Assembly (NCBI GenBank): GCA_028023455.1 | Contig: JAQFVV010000017.1 | Coordinates: 6,356,098-6,420,097, forward strand | Length of the DNA stretch: 64,000 bases | Direction of reading: 5' to 3' | From: Epiperipatus broadwayi | Lineage: Eukaryota > Onychophora > Udeonychophora > Euonychophora > Peripatidae | Notes under the pieces: generated by a model | The model's database searches: none | What the model saw: the letters and a program-made list of their open reading frames with translations, nothing else | Told to the model about the DNA's origin: nothing | In this document: positions 23,701-35,204 of the stretch, piece after piece | Numbering within the stretch: the first letter of the stretch is position 1 | Layout: every line of letters begins with the position of its first letter | Program-made: the position numbers and the translations under genes

Positions 23701-23850
23701 AGATTACTTTCCCCAACCATCACAACTCTTCTCTGCAATATTGATAAATATTTTTGTTAAGATTATCAATTTCATTCTTCTTTCCATTTAAGTCTCTACA
23801 TATATTTCAAGAGCAATTCCTCTTCTATGAAAAAAATAATCTTTCGTTAT
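20790..23850. other. AT-rich stretch, no recognised gene
   Basis: Contains a G-run near 23353-23363 and A-tracts. The small open frames at 22660-22842 and 23562-23744 are K/I/N/Y-rich products of AT-rich DNA and show no domain. Confidence 0.4.
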
Positions 23851-23966
23851 TTCAAGAATTGTTAAAACAGGCAAAGCTCACTATATATATTGCCACACCC
23901 ACCAAGCTAGAGTAATCAATGGATGCCAGAAGGCTTGTGCATAAAATCCCCATCTAGGGCCTACTC

Positions 23967-24025
23967 ATCCAATATCCCCAGACTAGTTTCTGGCTTATGG
24001 CCTTCGTCAGTGAGGAGCCTTGGAT
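23967..24025 (-). ncRNA. Hammerhead ribozyme candidate, intact core (copy F left)
   Basis: Core CTGACGA (allowed, since position 7 is free in CUGANGA), stem II GGC-CATAA-GCC, GAAAC, TAG, GTC. The outer (ATCCAA/TTGGAT) and inner (TCCTCA/TGGGGA) halves of stem I are both fully paired. The same A-A step next to the core as in copy C is present. Confidence 0.55.
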
Positions 24026-24171
24026 CTGAGAGCACTGCATCTAGATCTTAGGATCTAATGCAATCCTCTAGCAAACACCTTTTATCTCCATTTAACTACA
24101 AAACTATGAGTCTTAAACTGAACACTTTAATGTTTTCAATCCAAGCCCATTAGCTTATATAGTGCTCTCAG

Positions 24172-24230
24172 ATCCAAGGCTCCTCACTGACGAAGGCCAT
24201 AATCCAGAAACTAGTCTGGGGATATTGGAT
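24172..24230 (+). ncRNA. Hammerhead-like motif with weakened stem II (copy F right)
   Basis: Core CTGACGA and GAAAC intact, stem I fully paired and GTC present. Stem II reads GGC-CATAA-TCC, losing one of three pairs. Confidence 0.5.
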
Positions 24231-24889
24231 GAGTAGGCACTAGATGGGGATTTTATGCACAAGCCTTCTGGCACTCATTGATTACTCTAGCTTGCTGTGT
24301 GTGGCAATATATATAGTGAGTTTTGCCTGTTTTAACAACAGTTATACACAAGCATAAGAGGAGGTAGTCATGTGATGTTTATTGGCTTATTTCTAGCATT
24401 GTTTGTCAAAAGTATCAGTTGTTCTTTTTAGCTTACACAATTCTATAACAACGATAATTCTAACTTCAAAAGACGCAATAATAAAATAATGAAAAAAGTT
24501 GAACACCAATATTAGTGCAGTGTTCTGGCTGGACTTAATAGCATAGTAAAAGTAGCAATCTGGCCACCAAATGGAAGATGATACAAAATCCCTTTCAATG
24601 TATGGTTAATTAATTATGGGAAAAGTATGCTAGCGGTTATCTTGTAACCGGAATCGCTAAACTATCTACTTGTCGACAAAATGATGCTTAATATTATATG
24701 AGCTAATAAGGATTGGTCCCAAATCATTGAGTTATTAAATTTTCAAATCAGTGTTATAAATATAAAAACTCGTGAAATAGTGCAAATCTAATGTCTCATC
24801 GGAAGATGATCAGTTGAGAACTGTTTATGAGAATCAGTTGCAATACTATTTAACATCTAATAATTTTATTTATTACTGTCATTATTGAG

Positions 24890-25140
24890 AGAATTAAGGA
24901 CTGAAATGGAGCTGAGCTGGTCATATTGTTAGAAGAGATGATAATAGATGGACAAATGAAATCTTAACTGGATCTCAAAAGATTATAAAAGACCTAGAAA
25001 AAAACGTTGAGGTAGTTGGATAAAATAAAAAAGTTTGTTGATGTGATGTGGAGAAGAGAGGCTAGAGATCAGAGAAAATGGATTAAATTTGTAAAATTTC
25101 AATCTGCAGTATATCAATATATAAAACAGTATATGATGTG
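24890..25140 (+). pseudogene. RTE-clade LINE C-terminal tail
   Basis: Across frameshifts the plus strand reads a tail like WAGHI.RRDDNRWT, then RREARDQRKWIKF, the conserved end of RTE-type ORF proteins. It is closely similar to 56830-57085. The stretch from 24390 to 24890 before it has no recognised feature other than a hairpin near 24635-24660. Confidence 0.55.
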
Positions 25141-25147
25141 ATGCACT

Positions 25148-25600
25148 GTGGCTTCTTTTTCAGAGTCAGGAATCTCTTGTCCACTATGCCCAGAGAAACC
25201 TGTTAGCCACCTTCCCTTTCCTTTCCCCACCCTAAGTTTTTCCCATATTCTTCTCTATCCTGCTTCATCCCATTTCCACGACATCTTTGTCAACTCCATG
25301 GGCTTTATATCTGAATCCCCTTTATCTTTTCCCAAACCCAGCATAAAAACCAAGAAGCCACTATCTGTATAATAACTTTGTTTATATTTATTCTCCCACA
25401 ACTTCATTCTTGGTACCCTTTCTGCTTGTAGACATTTACATTCAATTAACAGATGCCTAATATTTTCTATGCCTTTCTTACATAATTTGCAGACTAAATC
25501 ACTCGTATTTTTCCATTCATGTGTATTTTCCCTTGTTGCTAAAGATCTTAAAGATACTATTCAAGCCTTAAACAGTAAACTACTTCCCTAGCTATTATCA
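25148..25600 (-). pseudogene. LINE C-terminal domain with CCHC motif
   Basis: The minus strand reads SLRSLATRENTHEW then DLVCKLCKKGIENIRHLL and IECKCLQAERVP. The C-x2-C-x8-H-x4-C arrangement is the C-terminal zinc motif of R1/R2-type and similar LINEs. The RT is not present. The frame continues to about 25148. It abuts the opposite-strand RTE tail at 24890-25140. Confidence 0.6.
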
Positions 25601-25654
25601 TAAATGAACTCTTAAATTAACTCGCATCCCAATATTCTGATTACTTCTATAATA

Positions 25655-25810
25655 AATTCTCCATACAGGAGTACTACCCAGTGCAAGCCAGAGTAATCAA
25701 TGGATTCAAGAAGGTTTGTGCATAAAATCTCTATCTAGAGCCTACTCATCCAATTTCCACTAATGTTTCAACAGCTTGTGTAAGCATAGGAATTGGTGAT
25801 CATATGATAT
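25655..25810. repeat. Hammerhead foldback repeat fragment (copy G)
   Basis: Left arm only (ctccatacaggagtactacc... to ctactcatccaat), joined directly to the terminal motif gcttgtgtaagcataggaat. The core is deleted. Confidence 0.6.
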
Positions 25811-26435
25811 ATCAATAATGGTTTGAAAATGATGATAATGAATTTTACTAATTGCTTACATTATGAATTATAGATATCACTAATGTACTCTACTCCATTA
25901 AGCTTACATTTTTAATCACCAAAAGGAGCCATTAGTAAATGAGTATGGCCATTCCAACATTACGAGGGAAAAAAATAGAAATGAGTCTGTGACGACTGTA
26001 GAAATTAAGCTGTGATCTATAAAAACAACCTTATATAAACATGCTGGTCCATATTTCTATTTATTTGATATTTTGTGATGCTGTCTTTTAATTTATGCAG
26101 AAACATTTTCTTTCAGAAAAACTTCAACACCATATTTAATTTTAACTCTCCAATGTATTTTATCCTTAGCCATATCTTCTCGATGAAAACAAAAAAATAC
26201 TTTCTAATGAGTTTTCTCATTACTTTTTAATTTGTCTCTTCATTGGATTCTTTTAGTTATCTCCTTTTAATTTCAATAGTTATATACCCCCTCCCCCTTT
26301 GATTTAACTTAAATAATTAAATTGTTCTGAATTATAATTATTAATATAAACACATTTCACAAAACAGTTCAATATTATATATTTGTTCTTATCACATATG
26401 TATAAAAAATATATAATTTGAGGATTCCACCTTTA

Positions 26436-26492
26436 TTGTTAAAAGGTTGCCTTGACAACAGATTGAGATTGCTATTGATATTATGATTGTCT
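26436..26492 (+). repeat. Short repeat shared with 4175-4241
   Basis: ttgttaaaaggttgccttga followed by caacagattgagattg and attgtctaag matches the segment at 4175-4241 with a few differences. Confidence 0.5.
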
Positions 26493-26654
26493 AAGAGTTG
26501 GCTGATTTCTATTAATAGTCTAGATTATATAGTAATAAATTTAGCCTTTAAGAGACCTGAGACACTAAAAATTTTTGGAGCCCCCATTAATGTAATCAAT
26601 TATATATACTATATATTTATATGTTATTTAAAATTATATCACAAACATAAAATA

Positions 26655-26767
26655 CAAAACAGGCAAAACTCTCCATACAGTAGTGCCAACCAGAGTAATC
26701 AATGGATGCAAGAAGACTTGTGCATAAAATCCCCATCTAGTGCCTACTCATCCAATATCCCCAGACT
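26655..26767. repeat. Hammerhead foldback repeat fragment (copy H)
   Basis: Left arm from aaaacaggcaaaactctcca to aatatccccagacta, broken exactly where the ribozyme core would begin. Confidence 0.6.
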
Positions 26768-26799
26768 ACAGACAAAATTAATGCAGAGATAATTTTAAC

Positions 26800-28900
26800 T
26801 ATAATAACATATTTTTTATATAAAATATTTGACAAAATACAATTCAATCAAATAATTTAGAAACTAGCATCAAATATTTGTACTAAATAGAGATGCATAT
26901 GTTTTTTTACAACAGTCCTTTTCGATTTTCGGAAAGCAAATGCCATTTCTGTAAACATTATTGATAAATTTTACAATTTTCTTTGCTTGAGACTATTCCT
27001 TAAATAATTTTTTATGCATTTAAGAACAAAAAAAAAATCATTTTCCAGATACATCACATATTGGTAGTTATAAAAATTGTTTAACCCGCAATGGCTACAA
27101 TATGGTCTTGTGATCTTCCAATTACAATCAGTATCTCACACTGCTCTTAAAATATGTATTTGTTTTATATATATCATTTCAAATTTGATTTTTCTTTTAT
27201 AAGCATTATTTACAGTAAATGTTAAATTATTTGTATAAAGAAATTTAAATATTATAACCAGAAAATGAAAAAAAAAATTGTTTAAATGGATTCAGTTGAC
27301 AGTTTTTTTTATAATCTGTTGATTGTCTTATTATTGTTGCCACTAGTTATAATAAGATTTATTAAATAATTGATAATATAATAATTTATACACTTATGAA
27401 ATATAGTTTAATTACATAGTTTCAGGAGCCTATGAAGGGAATATCTATAGTTTTTAATTTAAAAATAATAATAAATTGATTATAAATTCCACTCCCAAGG
27501 TTTATTTCAATTTTTTATTTATTTATAATGTCTAAATGCGACATTTTCATAGGAACAAAAAATACTGTGGAATCACACAGCAACACCTGGATTTGTATTT
27601 AACCAAATTTAAATGATATCAAATACCCAAAGACCAAGATTCATTTGTGGCCTCTGACAATGAAAAATTCTCAGTTACTCCTTTTTATAATTAATGAATA
27701 CAAAGTTTCGTTTATTTATTTTTTTTATGTACATTTGTCACATTTTTATATTAACTCAATTAATAGGAAAAAAAAGAAATAAATAAATTGGAAATATTAT
27801 AAATTATTTTGGCATAAAATTGTCTTTTTTTGAAATAACACTAATAAAAACAACAACACTGGAAATATTAAATACCGACATTTCTTTTCAGCTATTTTGT
27901 TTTAGACATTCATTGTATGCCCTTGAAACTGTATAATCAAACAAAAAACACTTCCAGCCTTGGAATACTGATAAATACACAATACCCATAATTTTAATTA
28001 GTTCCTCTCGATGAGTTTGAATAAAGCAACAATGGATTTCACAGCAGCCTCTTTCATTTTTTGACTAATAATGTTAGTTTTATTTTCTACTATTTTTTTA
28101 ATTCCTCTTTAATTAATATGTTTGAAATACATTACTTTCATTACATAATACATAGCTCATGTATATTCTTTAGATGAACTGTATTTTATTATTAAATTCT
28201 TTTTTTTTTTTTCAGGATATTATCTCATTGATTTTCCTATTTTATTTTATTAATTATTTTCCTTAAATATATTTGCTTGCTAGACTATAGTTTAAATCCA
28301 CAATATATATTAGTTAGCAATCATCCTTAGGGATTTCAAGATCTGTACAAAAATTGATAGTGTTACAAATAACAATTGGAAACAGAGAAACTTACTTTTC
28401 TACTTTACATAATGAAAATTTTTTAGTAAAATTATAAAGTAATATTTTATTATTATAAACTCAAAATAATAAGTCCAACACTTCTGTTATTATAAAATAT
28501 AAATCATAATATAACAATACGACTATTGTATAAAACAGAGAAACATTAAAATAATATAAAACACTATTGCCAACATCTAATATTCCCATATCACACATAT
28601 TGGTTGGGTTTAGGGGGGTTTTAATGCACAATCAGTGACTATGTTCAAATGAAGTTTTTTTATAATATAGATTTTTATATGCAGAATTTGATAAAAGTTG
28701 GGTATAATAGGCAAAGATTGTTATTTTATTTGTGTTAAAACATTGTAAAAGACATAAGAGTATTAATGTAATTGTGAATAATAAACTGTGGATATTGTTA
28801 GCTTTTATTCCTAATATTAACAAATATATAATGAAATGTTTAAGCCAAAATTTCAGGTTGGCATGAAGGGTTCCGCTTAAACTTAATAGGTTAATAAACA
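26800..28900. other. AT-rich stretch, no recognised gene
   Basis: No domain or clear repeat was found. The open frame on the minus strand at 28632-28922 is a hydrophobic, low-complexity translation without known motif. Confidence 0.4.
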
Positions 28901-28929
28901 ATTCTAAGGTGATAACGAGCAAAGAGGAT

Positions 28930-29345
28930 AAAAGTAATGTGTATTCTATTGTATGCCCACAACCAGGTTATAATGCAATATATATTTATGAAAGTAAGAC
29001 AAGTATTAAATAGTGTATTTAACGTCAGAAATATACATATAAGAAGATTATGGAGGACAACAGTTTATTCAGTGCTTTATATTCATCAAATTATTACTGG
29101 GCATGTATGTTGTCCACGAGAGCGTAGTGTATTAAAATGAGAAGCACATGATCAAGGAATCATATGCTCTAAAAATTCTTCTGGTGCTGTTAATGCAAAG
29201 TTAATCAGTTTTTCAATTAGTTGTTCCTGGCCAATATAATGAAATGTTCTAGTTTATCACTTAGTAGAGTATAATGATTTTTATAAAGCCTTGATAAGGA
29301 CTCAAAATGAGTTGAAAGCGCTTGGCAATAGTGTTTTAATATTAG
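28930..29345 (+). repeat. Possible retroelement 3' end with stem-loop
   Basis: Near the end it carries cttgataaggactcaaaatg followed by agttgaaagcgcttgg (29290-29325), an ACTC/GAGT hairpin flanked by gata and gaaagc. This is similar to hairpins at the 3' ends of animal LINEs and Penelope-like elements. The upstream frame (28937-29140) shows no motif I can name. Confidence 0.25.
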
Positions 29346-29394
29346 TTTAATGTTTTTCTGTTTTCTACAATAGTTATATTATGATTTATATTAT

Positions 29395-29605
29395 AAATTC
29401 AATATAACGGAATATTAAGAAAAGGTAATAGTTGATATTCAAGACTTTTATACTGAACTAAGCCCACTTTTGGCATTCAGCTGCCAGAATAGGACTATGA
29501 TTCTGGCAGCTGTCTGCTGAAAGTGGGCTTATTGTAATGTGAAAGTGTTGAATATTAACTATTATCTTTTCATAATACTTAATTGTAATAAACTAAAGAT
29601 CAGCA
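29395..29605. repeat. Foldback hairpin element, about 70-bp or longer arms
   Basis: The inner arms aagcccacttt..agctgccagaat and attctggcagct..aaagtgggctt form a long stem around a 9-base loop (aggactatg). Pairing continues outward through ggtaatagttgatattcaag and its mirror near 29560. This is a palindromic MITE-like element. Confidence 0.7.
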
Positions 29606-29832
29606 TTTCAAGCTAATGTACGTGCGCTTTTTTATGAATGTTAATAATAAATGAATACTTTCATTTCCAACACAAGATAAAGTCTTTGCGAAAGAATAGA
29701 ATGAATCCACCTATTCTTTCAACCCAAATGCTTAAGTATGGGCAAATCTTAAGTACTGGAAATGAAAGCGTGAAGCGGGTGTACATTAGCTTGAAATGCT
29801 GATATCTTTAGTTTATTACAATTTATATACAT
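29586..29832. repeat. Foldback element with about 40-bp inverted ends, copy 1
   Basis: The ends ttgtaataaactaaagatca.. and ..tgatatctttagtttattac are inverted complements. The interior holds a perfect 10-bp hairpin GAAAGAATAG/CTATTCTTTC. The same interior and one end occur inverted at 33025-33250, and a diverged form at 48770-48960. Confidence 0.65.
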
Positions 29833-29859
29833 CACACTATACAAATAAATATCTCATTT

Positions 29860-29995
29860 ACATATTGAAGCTGGAAATATAGTACATATTTCTGCTTCAC
29901 CTAGTGCCAATGTCATCAGCACTAGTATGGGTTTAAACCCAATCTTATATTAACTGACACCCATCTCATAATAGGTGGAAGTATATTTTTAATAT
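29860..29995 (-). repeat. SINE-like repeat (AGGTGAAGCAGAAATATGT family), copy 1
   Basis: On the minus strand tggcactaggtgaagcagaa, atatgta and ccagcttcaa match the plus-strand copy at 54880-55030. A gggtttaaaccc box may be a degraded Pol III B box. Confidence 0.5.
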
Positions 29996-30439
29996 TATAA
30001 TCTTTTATATTTCATTAATTTTATTTTATAATTAAAACTAACCTTTTTATGATAGTTTATTTTGTATTTGTAAAAAATGTATATTGTGTTTATTTTGTTA
30101 AATCGAATTGAACCCTGGATATCTATAAAATGTTACAAATATTTTAAATTCTTTTATTAAAATTCATTTTTCTTCAATTAATCAGTTGGTAACATTTTAT
30201 ATTTATCTTTTAATCAATGTACATTAGAGAGTCAATCATTTCAACAATGTAATATTTGTAAGAAATGTTTTGTAAATTTCTGCTTAAGTTTATGTCAAAT
30301 ATGTTTGAAAGTCATTGTACCAAATTCCTAAAATTTTTCTGAATAAAATCTACATTTTTGTTAATCTAAACCTTAATTAAATAGATTTTGTTAGTACAAT
30401 AACTGATAAACTTAATATGCTTGTTGTTGTTTTTTTTAA

Positions 30440-30840
30440 TTAGCAAATCAACCCTTGGGGCATGTTCATGCAGAGTTATAGAATTTCCCTCCAAAGCAGG
30501 CACCAACTTCAGAGAAACAGTTAGAGTGATTGCAATTGACAGTTGTCACTGTAGATTCAATCCTATAAATAAAGATCAGAACACATAAATAGTGGAAAAT
30601 TTGATAAGGATTATTATTGAGTTTTATTGAGAACGGTTCACTGAGGAGTGTAGTTTAGATTCAGTACATCGTGATTAAAGAATGACTGGCTAAAAAGATC
30701 GACCCTTGCTTTCCGGAGCTCTGTCCCACCAGCCCATCCATGCCTTTCCAGTGCTTTAAACATATAGCCAGAGACTGTCTGTGTCAAGGAAGCCTGAAAT
30801 GATCTGACTGTATTAACTACCTGTTTCAAGCCATGGAATG
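30440..30840. other. Unassigned segment with higher complexity
   Basis: GC is raised compared with its flanks. A minus-strand frame at 30829-30638 reads ALERHGWAGGTELRKARVD in its middle, with ordinary amino-acid composition, and no domain is recognised. It could be a host exon, a transcribed non-coding segment or an unknown element. Confidence 0.25.
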
Positions 30841-30849
30841 CCTACTGAT

Positions 30850-33020
30850 TGATTCTGAGGTAACTTCCAATTCGCCGCAAGCCATTGATTCAATTTTACT
30901 CATTTTCCAAATCAATACTAATTTATATTTTATATATCTGTGTGATGTTTATACAACTTAGTTTTAAAATGCGTAGTTTAAATTTTTTTTTCTGTCAAAT
31001 TTAAAATCTCAATTCTTATCAATATCCCATATTATTTTGATGCGGCAAATTAAATTAATTTTTGTTGGTTTATTTAGAATATTTGATTTACTGAAATTTC
31101 CAAGTACAAAATTCAATGAGCTATTAACTTTAAATTCTCTCCCTCTTATTTTTCCAGTCAAAATCATTATGGGAGACTTACTTCCCGTAAATTAATTAAT
31201 AGAAAGCTTGTTTAGTTTTGTATATCATATATAAATTTATTTTGAATGATTTATTTTAAAAGTACCTTACTATTGCCTCCCATTTAAAATAGCCCTGTAA
31301 TTATTTCTGAAAGAATAAAGAATTTTAGTAAATCAATTAAGTAAGATCTATTATAGCGTTTTGTCAGTATATGTTTCATACATATATATTTTTATTTGTC
31401 AAAATAGTAAAAAAAATTCGATGTATAATTTATTATGCTTTATATTGTCAAACTTCATCAGAAGTGAGTTTGATATTCAATGCCCCATCTATGTTAATTA
31501 AAAGTCTTATTTTGTAATCTTTCATAAACTATTTAATAACTTATTAATAAATGAAATATTTGTAAAGTATGGAAAGCAATTTATATTTTAGTTTTAATTC
31601 TTGCCCTCCTTTTGTATTGTAAATTATGATCCCTTTAGTAAAGGCCTAAGGTTTCTGGGACTTTCCATTATGTCACGGAGATAGTTTAATTAGAAATTAA
31701 GTTATTAATTTTGTTAGTGATACACTATCTATCTAATACGTCCAAGGCATTATGTATTTATAGCTACAACTATTCATTTATTATTTTGCTTTGCTAATTA
31801 CCTCTTAGGATCTTCGGAAATTTAACTGACCAGTCCAACCTTTCACACTCCCTCAAAGTAGACATAGTTCATACCAAGGGATCCATTTTCGGGCATTGCC
31901 ATTTAAGATGTGTATGGGAAGTCCAGCACATCAAAAATATTTTATTATTATTCAGAGACATGCTTTGGCTGGAGGGCCAACATTTCTCTTATCTACCTGT
32001 ACATATCAGGAATTTCCTTTAGCAAAGCCACCCAGAGTTTCATAACAGACCTCATTTATTTTTGTTGTAATCTATAATAGCATATTGCCTTCTTCATCAT
32101 TTTATATCTTTATTTAGAAAATCTGAAATGCTCTCTGCCATGATGGCATGTCCTTCACAAACAAATTTCGTAATTAATTAAATCTGACTGTATAATTGTC
32201 AATTATTTATTTAAGAACTATTTTGCTTCACACACTCATTATATACAAATGATTTTAAATGTAAGTAATGCCCATCTTTCATGTCTTGTAATATATATAT
32301 AAAACAGATTTATTTGTAATATCTTGAAGAGGGCTAATAATATTTTATTGTTGGTTGTTTTTTGGCTGACCAATTAACAAACTTTTACATTGTTTGTCAA
32401 AGCCACATCAAAACGAATTAAAGAAAATAACCAAGTTGTATAAACAAAGACTTAACTTATTTTGTACTAAATTCCTTAATAAGTTCCTATAATATTGTTA
32501 TTTTAAATAAGCTTAGTTTGTCATCACTCCAAATCTCTAAGGTTAATTACTCTATTTAGTTATAATATTTCCTTGATTTAATTCACTTCTTTATAATGTT
32601 GCCAGAAAGAGTTATTATTACGGTTCAAACCATTAGTAATCGATGTCCAATCACCTCTGTACCGTTCTGCAATTCACTAAATTAATTTATTATTTTGAGT
32701 CTCTATGTGAACCATGACCTCCAGCTGGGACGGAATAAAACCAAGCACTGCTAGTGTTATCACAAACATTATCCATTAGTCAGAGAGGCAATAGTTTAGG
32801 CAAATAGGTTAGGATTCACCCTTGTCCTGACATATGTATCTTGTGCATGGTTGGATTCAAGGTACTTTTGCTTGGATTATTGGTCTTGTTGAATGAATAC
32901 ATGATTTTGACTGGCACAATATGTTTAGTTTCATTTAAGAATGATGTGTTGTAAATTCTAGAAAATTTCGTAGGAGTCATTCATTCAGACATGGTAAAGA
33001 GTAATTTAAAGTGATTGGTT
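30850..33020. other. Mostly AT-rich stretch; one denser patch
   Basis: The patch at about 31800-32060 (gatcttcggaaatttaactg.. to ..cacccagagtttcataacag) is more complex than its surroundings but gives no long open frame or known motif. The rest shows nothing identifiable. Confidence 0.3.
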
Positions 33021-33024
33021 TATC

Positions 33025-33250
33025 TTCACGCTTTCATTTCCAGTACTTAAGATTTTCCCATACTTAAGCATTTGGGTTGAAAGAATAGGTGGATTCATTC
33101 TATTCTTTCACAGAGACTTTATCTTGTGTTGAAAATGAAAGTATTCATTTATTATTAACATTCATAAAAAAGCGCATGTACATTAGCTTGAAATGCTGAT
33201 CTTTAGTTTATTACAATTTATATACATCGCACTATAAAAATAAATATCTC
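33025..33250. repeat. Foldback element, copy 2 (partial)
   Basis: It repeats the interior of 29586-29832 in inverted orientation (cttaagcatttgggttgaaa, gaataggtggattcattcta), then the same right end tgctgatctttagtttatta. One inverted end is missing. Confidence 0.6.
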
Positions 33251-33264
33251 ATTTAATACTTGAT

Positions 33265-34160
33265 TATAACAAGTTTATTATAATTACATTAATTAAAGAA
33301 AAGAGAATTAAATATCATTTAGAATTACTTAAAAGTAAAATTTTTCAAGACAAATAAATACTTCAACTTTCATTATTCCTGTCTCAAATCTGTTGTGATC
33401 TAGTTTTATTTTCAAATTGTTTTTTATAATTTATTAAAAAATATTTAACAGAATACAATTTGCTTACAAATTTGTTTTATTTTACTATTTTTTTAAATAT
33501 CTATTAATTTATTTTTTGTTAGCATTAAATGTATCTGCAAGTAAAATTTTAGTTATTGTAGAAATTTTTTAAATATGAAATAAATTATTTTCTATTAAAT
33601 TTTTATTTTATTTTCAAGTGAGATTTATATACAGTATTCTCCAATAAAAATATTCACAAATGCAGAACAGAAAAAATTAACTTTAATTTTTTTTTTTTTT
33701 TTTTATAAAATCAAAACCTGGTTAAAATTAAATGCAACACAAAGGCATTTCTTTCTTCCTTTTTAGCAGACTATGAAATATAAAATTTTTACATATTAAA
33801 TTCTGAGGATAAAAATAGCTGGGGAATTAAAAGTATTTTGCAACAATATTGAATTCAGAGAGCAGAAAAATGAAAATACTGTAAATGGAAATCAAATTTT
33901 CTGCAAAAATGTTTTATATTTTACAGTTTTTTAATGAGTACTATAAAATTTAAATATTTTTATTCTCTATTAATTATTTATAAGCAAATTAAATGGAATA
34001 TAACATTGTAGCTAGTGTTTTTGCATTACATTAATAAATAAATTGATTGATTATCTTCCTTTGAGGAAATTTTGCACTCATGGATGATTTGTTTTTCCCT
34101 CAGCTGTGCAGGGACTAATTTGAAGCAATAGGCCCAATTGGTTTAAAGCTAACCTGAATT
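33265..34160. other. AT-rich stretch, no recognised gene
   Basis: Only A/T-rich sequence, including a T-run at about 33689-33705. Confidence 0.4.
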
Positions 34161-34267
34161 AGGATTAAAACAGGCAAAACTCTACATACAGTAGTGTCAC
34201 TCAGTGCAAGCCAGAGTAATCAATGTATTCCAGAAGGCTTGTGCACAAAATCCATAAGTGCCTACTC

Positions 34268-34326
34268 ATCCAATATCACCAGACTACATTTTAGCTTGTG
34301 GCTTTCATCAGTGAGGAGCCTTGGAT
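34268..34326 (-). ncRNA. Hammerhead-like motif, core-mutated (copy I left)
   Basis: CTGATGA kept and stem II AGC-CACAA-GCT fully paired, but GAAAC is changed to AAAAT. Stem I is largely kept. Useful as evidence that stem II pairing exists in an alternative A-T form. Confidence 0.4.
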
Positions 34327-34889
34327 CTGAAAGCACTGCACCTAGATCTTATGATCCAATGCAACCCTCCAGCAAACACTTTTTATCTCTAATGAGTCTA
34401 AATTGAAAACATATTTTCAATCCAAGCTTTTAGTCTATAAAGTCATATAGCTCTGAACTCAGTTCAGTACCTATACATTTTGGTGTCTTTGGTTCCTTAA
34501 TAACCATAGCTGCTGCTATCCTACTAGGCAGGATTGATATTAAACCACGAAATATCACATGATCACCATTTCTTATGCTTGTTCAAGCTGTTAAAATAGG
34601 CAAAACTCTCCATGCAGCCAGAGCAAGCATAAGATGGTAATTATGTGATGTTCAGTGGTTTAATACCAATTCTACCTAATAGGATAATGGTAATTATGGT
34701 TATTAAAGAACCAAAGACACAAAAATGAATGAGTACTGAACTGAGTAGAGACCTATATGACTATATAGGCTAATGAACTTGGATTGAAAATATTGTTTTA
34801 AATTTTAGACTCACATTTTAGTAGTAGAGATAAAAGATGGCTGCTGGAAGGTTGCATTAGATCCTAAGATCTAGGTGCAGTGCTCTCAA

Positions 34890-34948
34890 ATCCAAGGCTC
34901 CTCACAAATGAAAGCTACAAGCTAGAAACTAGTCTGGGGATACTGGAT
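34890..34948 (+). ncRNA. Hammerhead-like motif, core-mutated (copy I right)
   Basis: Stem II AGC-TACAA-GCT is paired and GAAAC, TAG and GTC are present, but CUGANGA is changed to CAAATGA. Confidence 0.4.
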
Positions 34949-35204
34949 AAATAGGCACTTGATAGGGATGTTACGCACAAGTCTTCTGGCATCCATTGAT
35001 TACTATGACCTGCACTGAATGGCACTACTGTATGGAGAGTTTTGCCTGTTTTAACAGCTTGAGCAAGCATAATAAATGGTGATCATGCGATATTTATTGA
35101 ATTGGGGTTGTATATTATAGACTGTTATAACAAAAAAAAATAATATACAAGCACAATAGCATAAAAAATGTACATTATAAATTAATAAATTAAGATGTAT
35201 TACA

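Larger units (their letters stand above)
23861..24385. mobile_element. Hammerhead foldback repeat, copy F (two arms)
   Basis: The left arm starts gttaaaacaggcaaagctca; the right arm ends gtgagttttgcctgttttaa, followed by the terminal motif acaagcataagaggaggtag. Both arms keep ribozyme cores: minus at 23967-24025 and plus at 24172-24230. The spacer includes the ctctagcaaacaccttttat block shared with copies I, J and L. Confidence 0.75.
34166..35095. mobile_element. Hammerhead foldback repeat, copy I (long form, about 930 bp)
   Basis: The long version: two inverted arms of roughly 450 bp meet around 34600-34640, where the terminal motifs lie back to back. Each arm carries the outer block, the ribozyme motif, then ctttttatctct..atgagtctaaa, ttttcaatccaagc, gaactcagttcagtac and the ggtgtctttggtt..taataaccat block. 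The cores at 34268-34326 (minus) and 34890-34948 (plus) are mutated. It is followed directly by a LINE 3' end. Confidence 0.75.

Noticed and set aside
28632-28922. Membrane protein gene on the minus strand
   Set aside because: Leucine/isoleucine-rich frames are expected in AT-rich DNA. There is no splice, promoter or family evidence.
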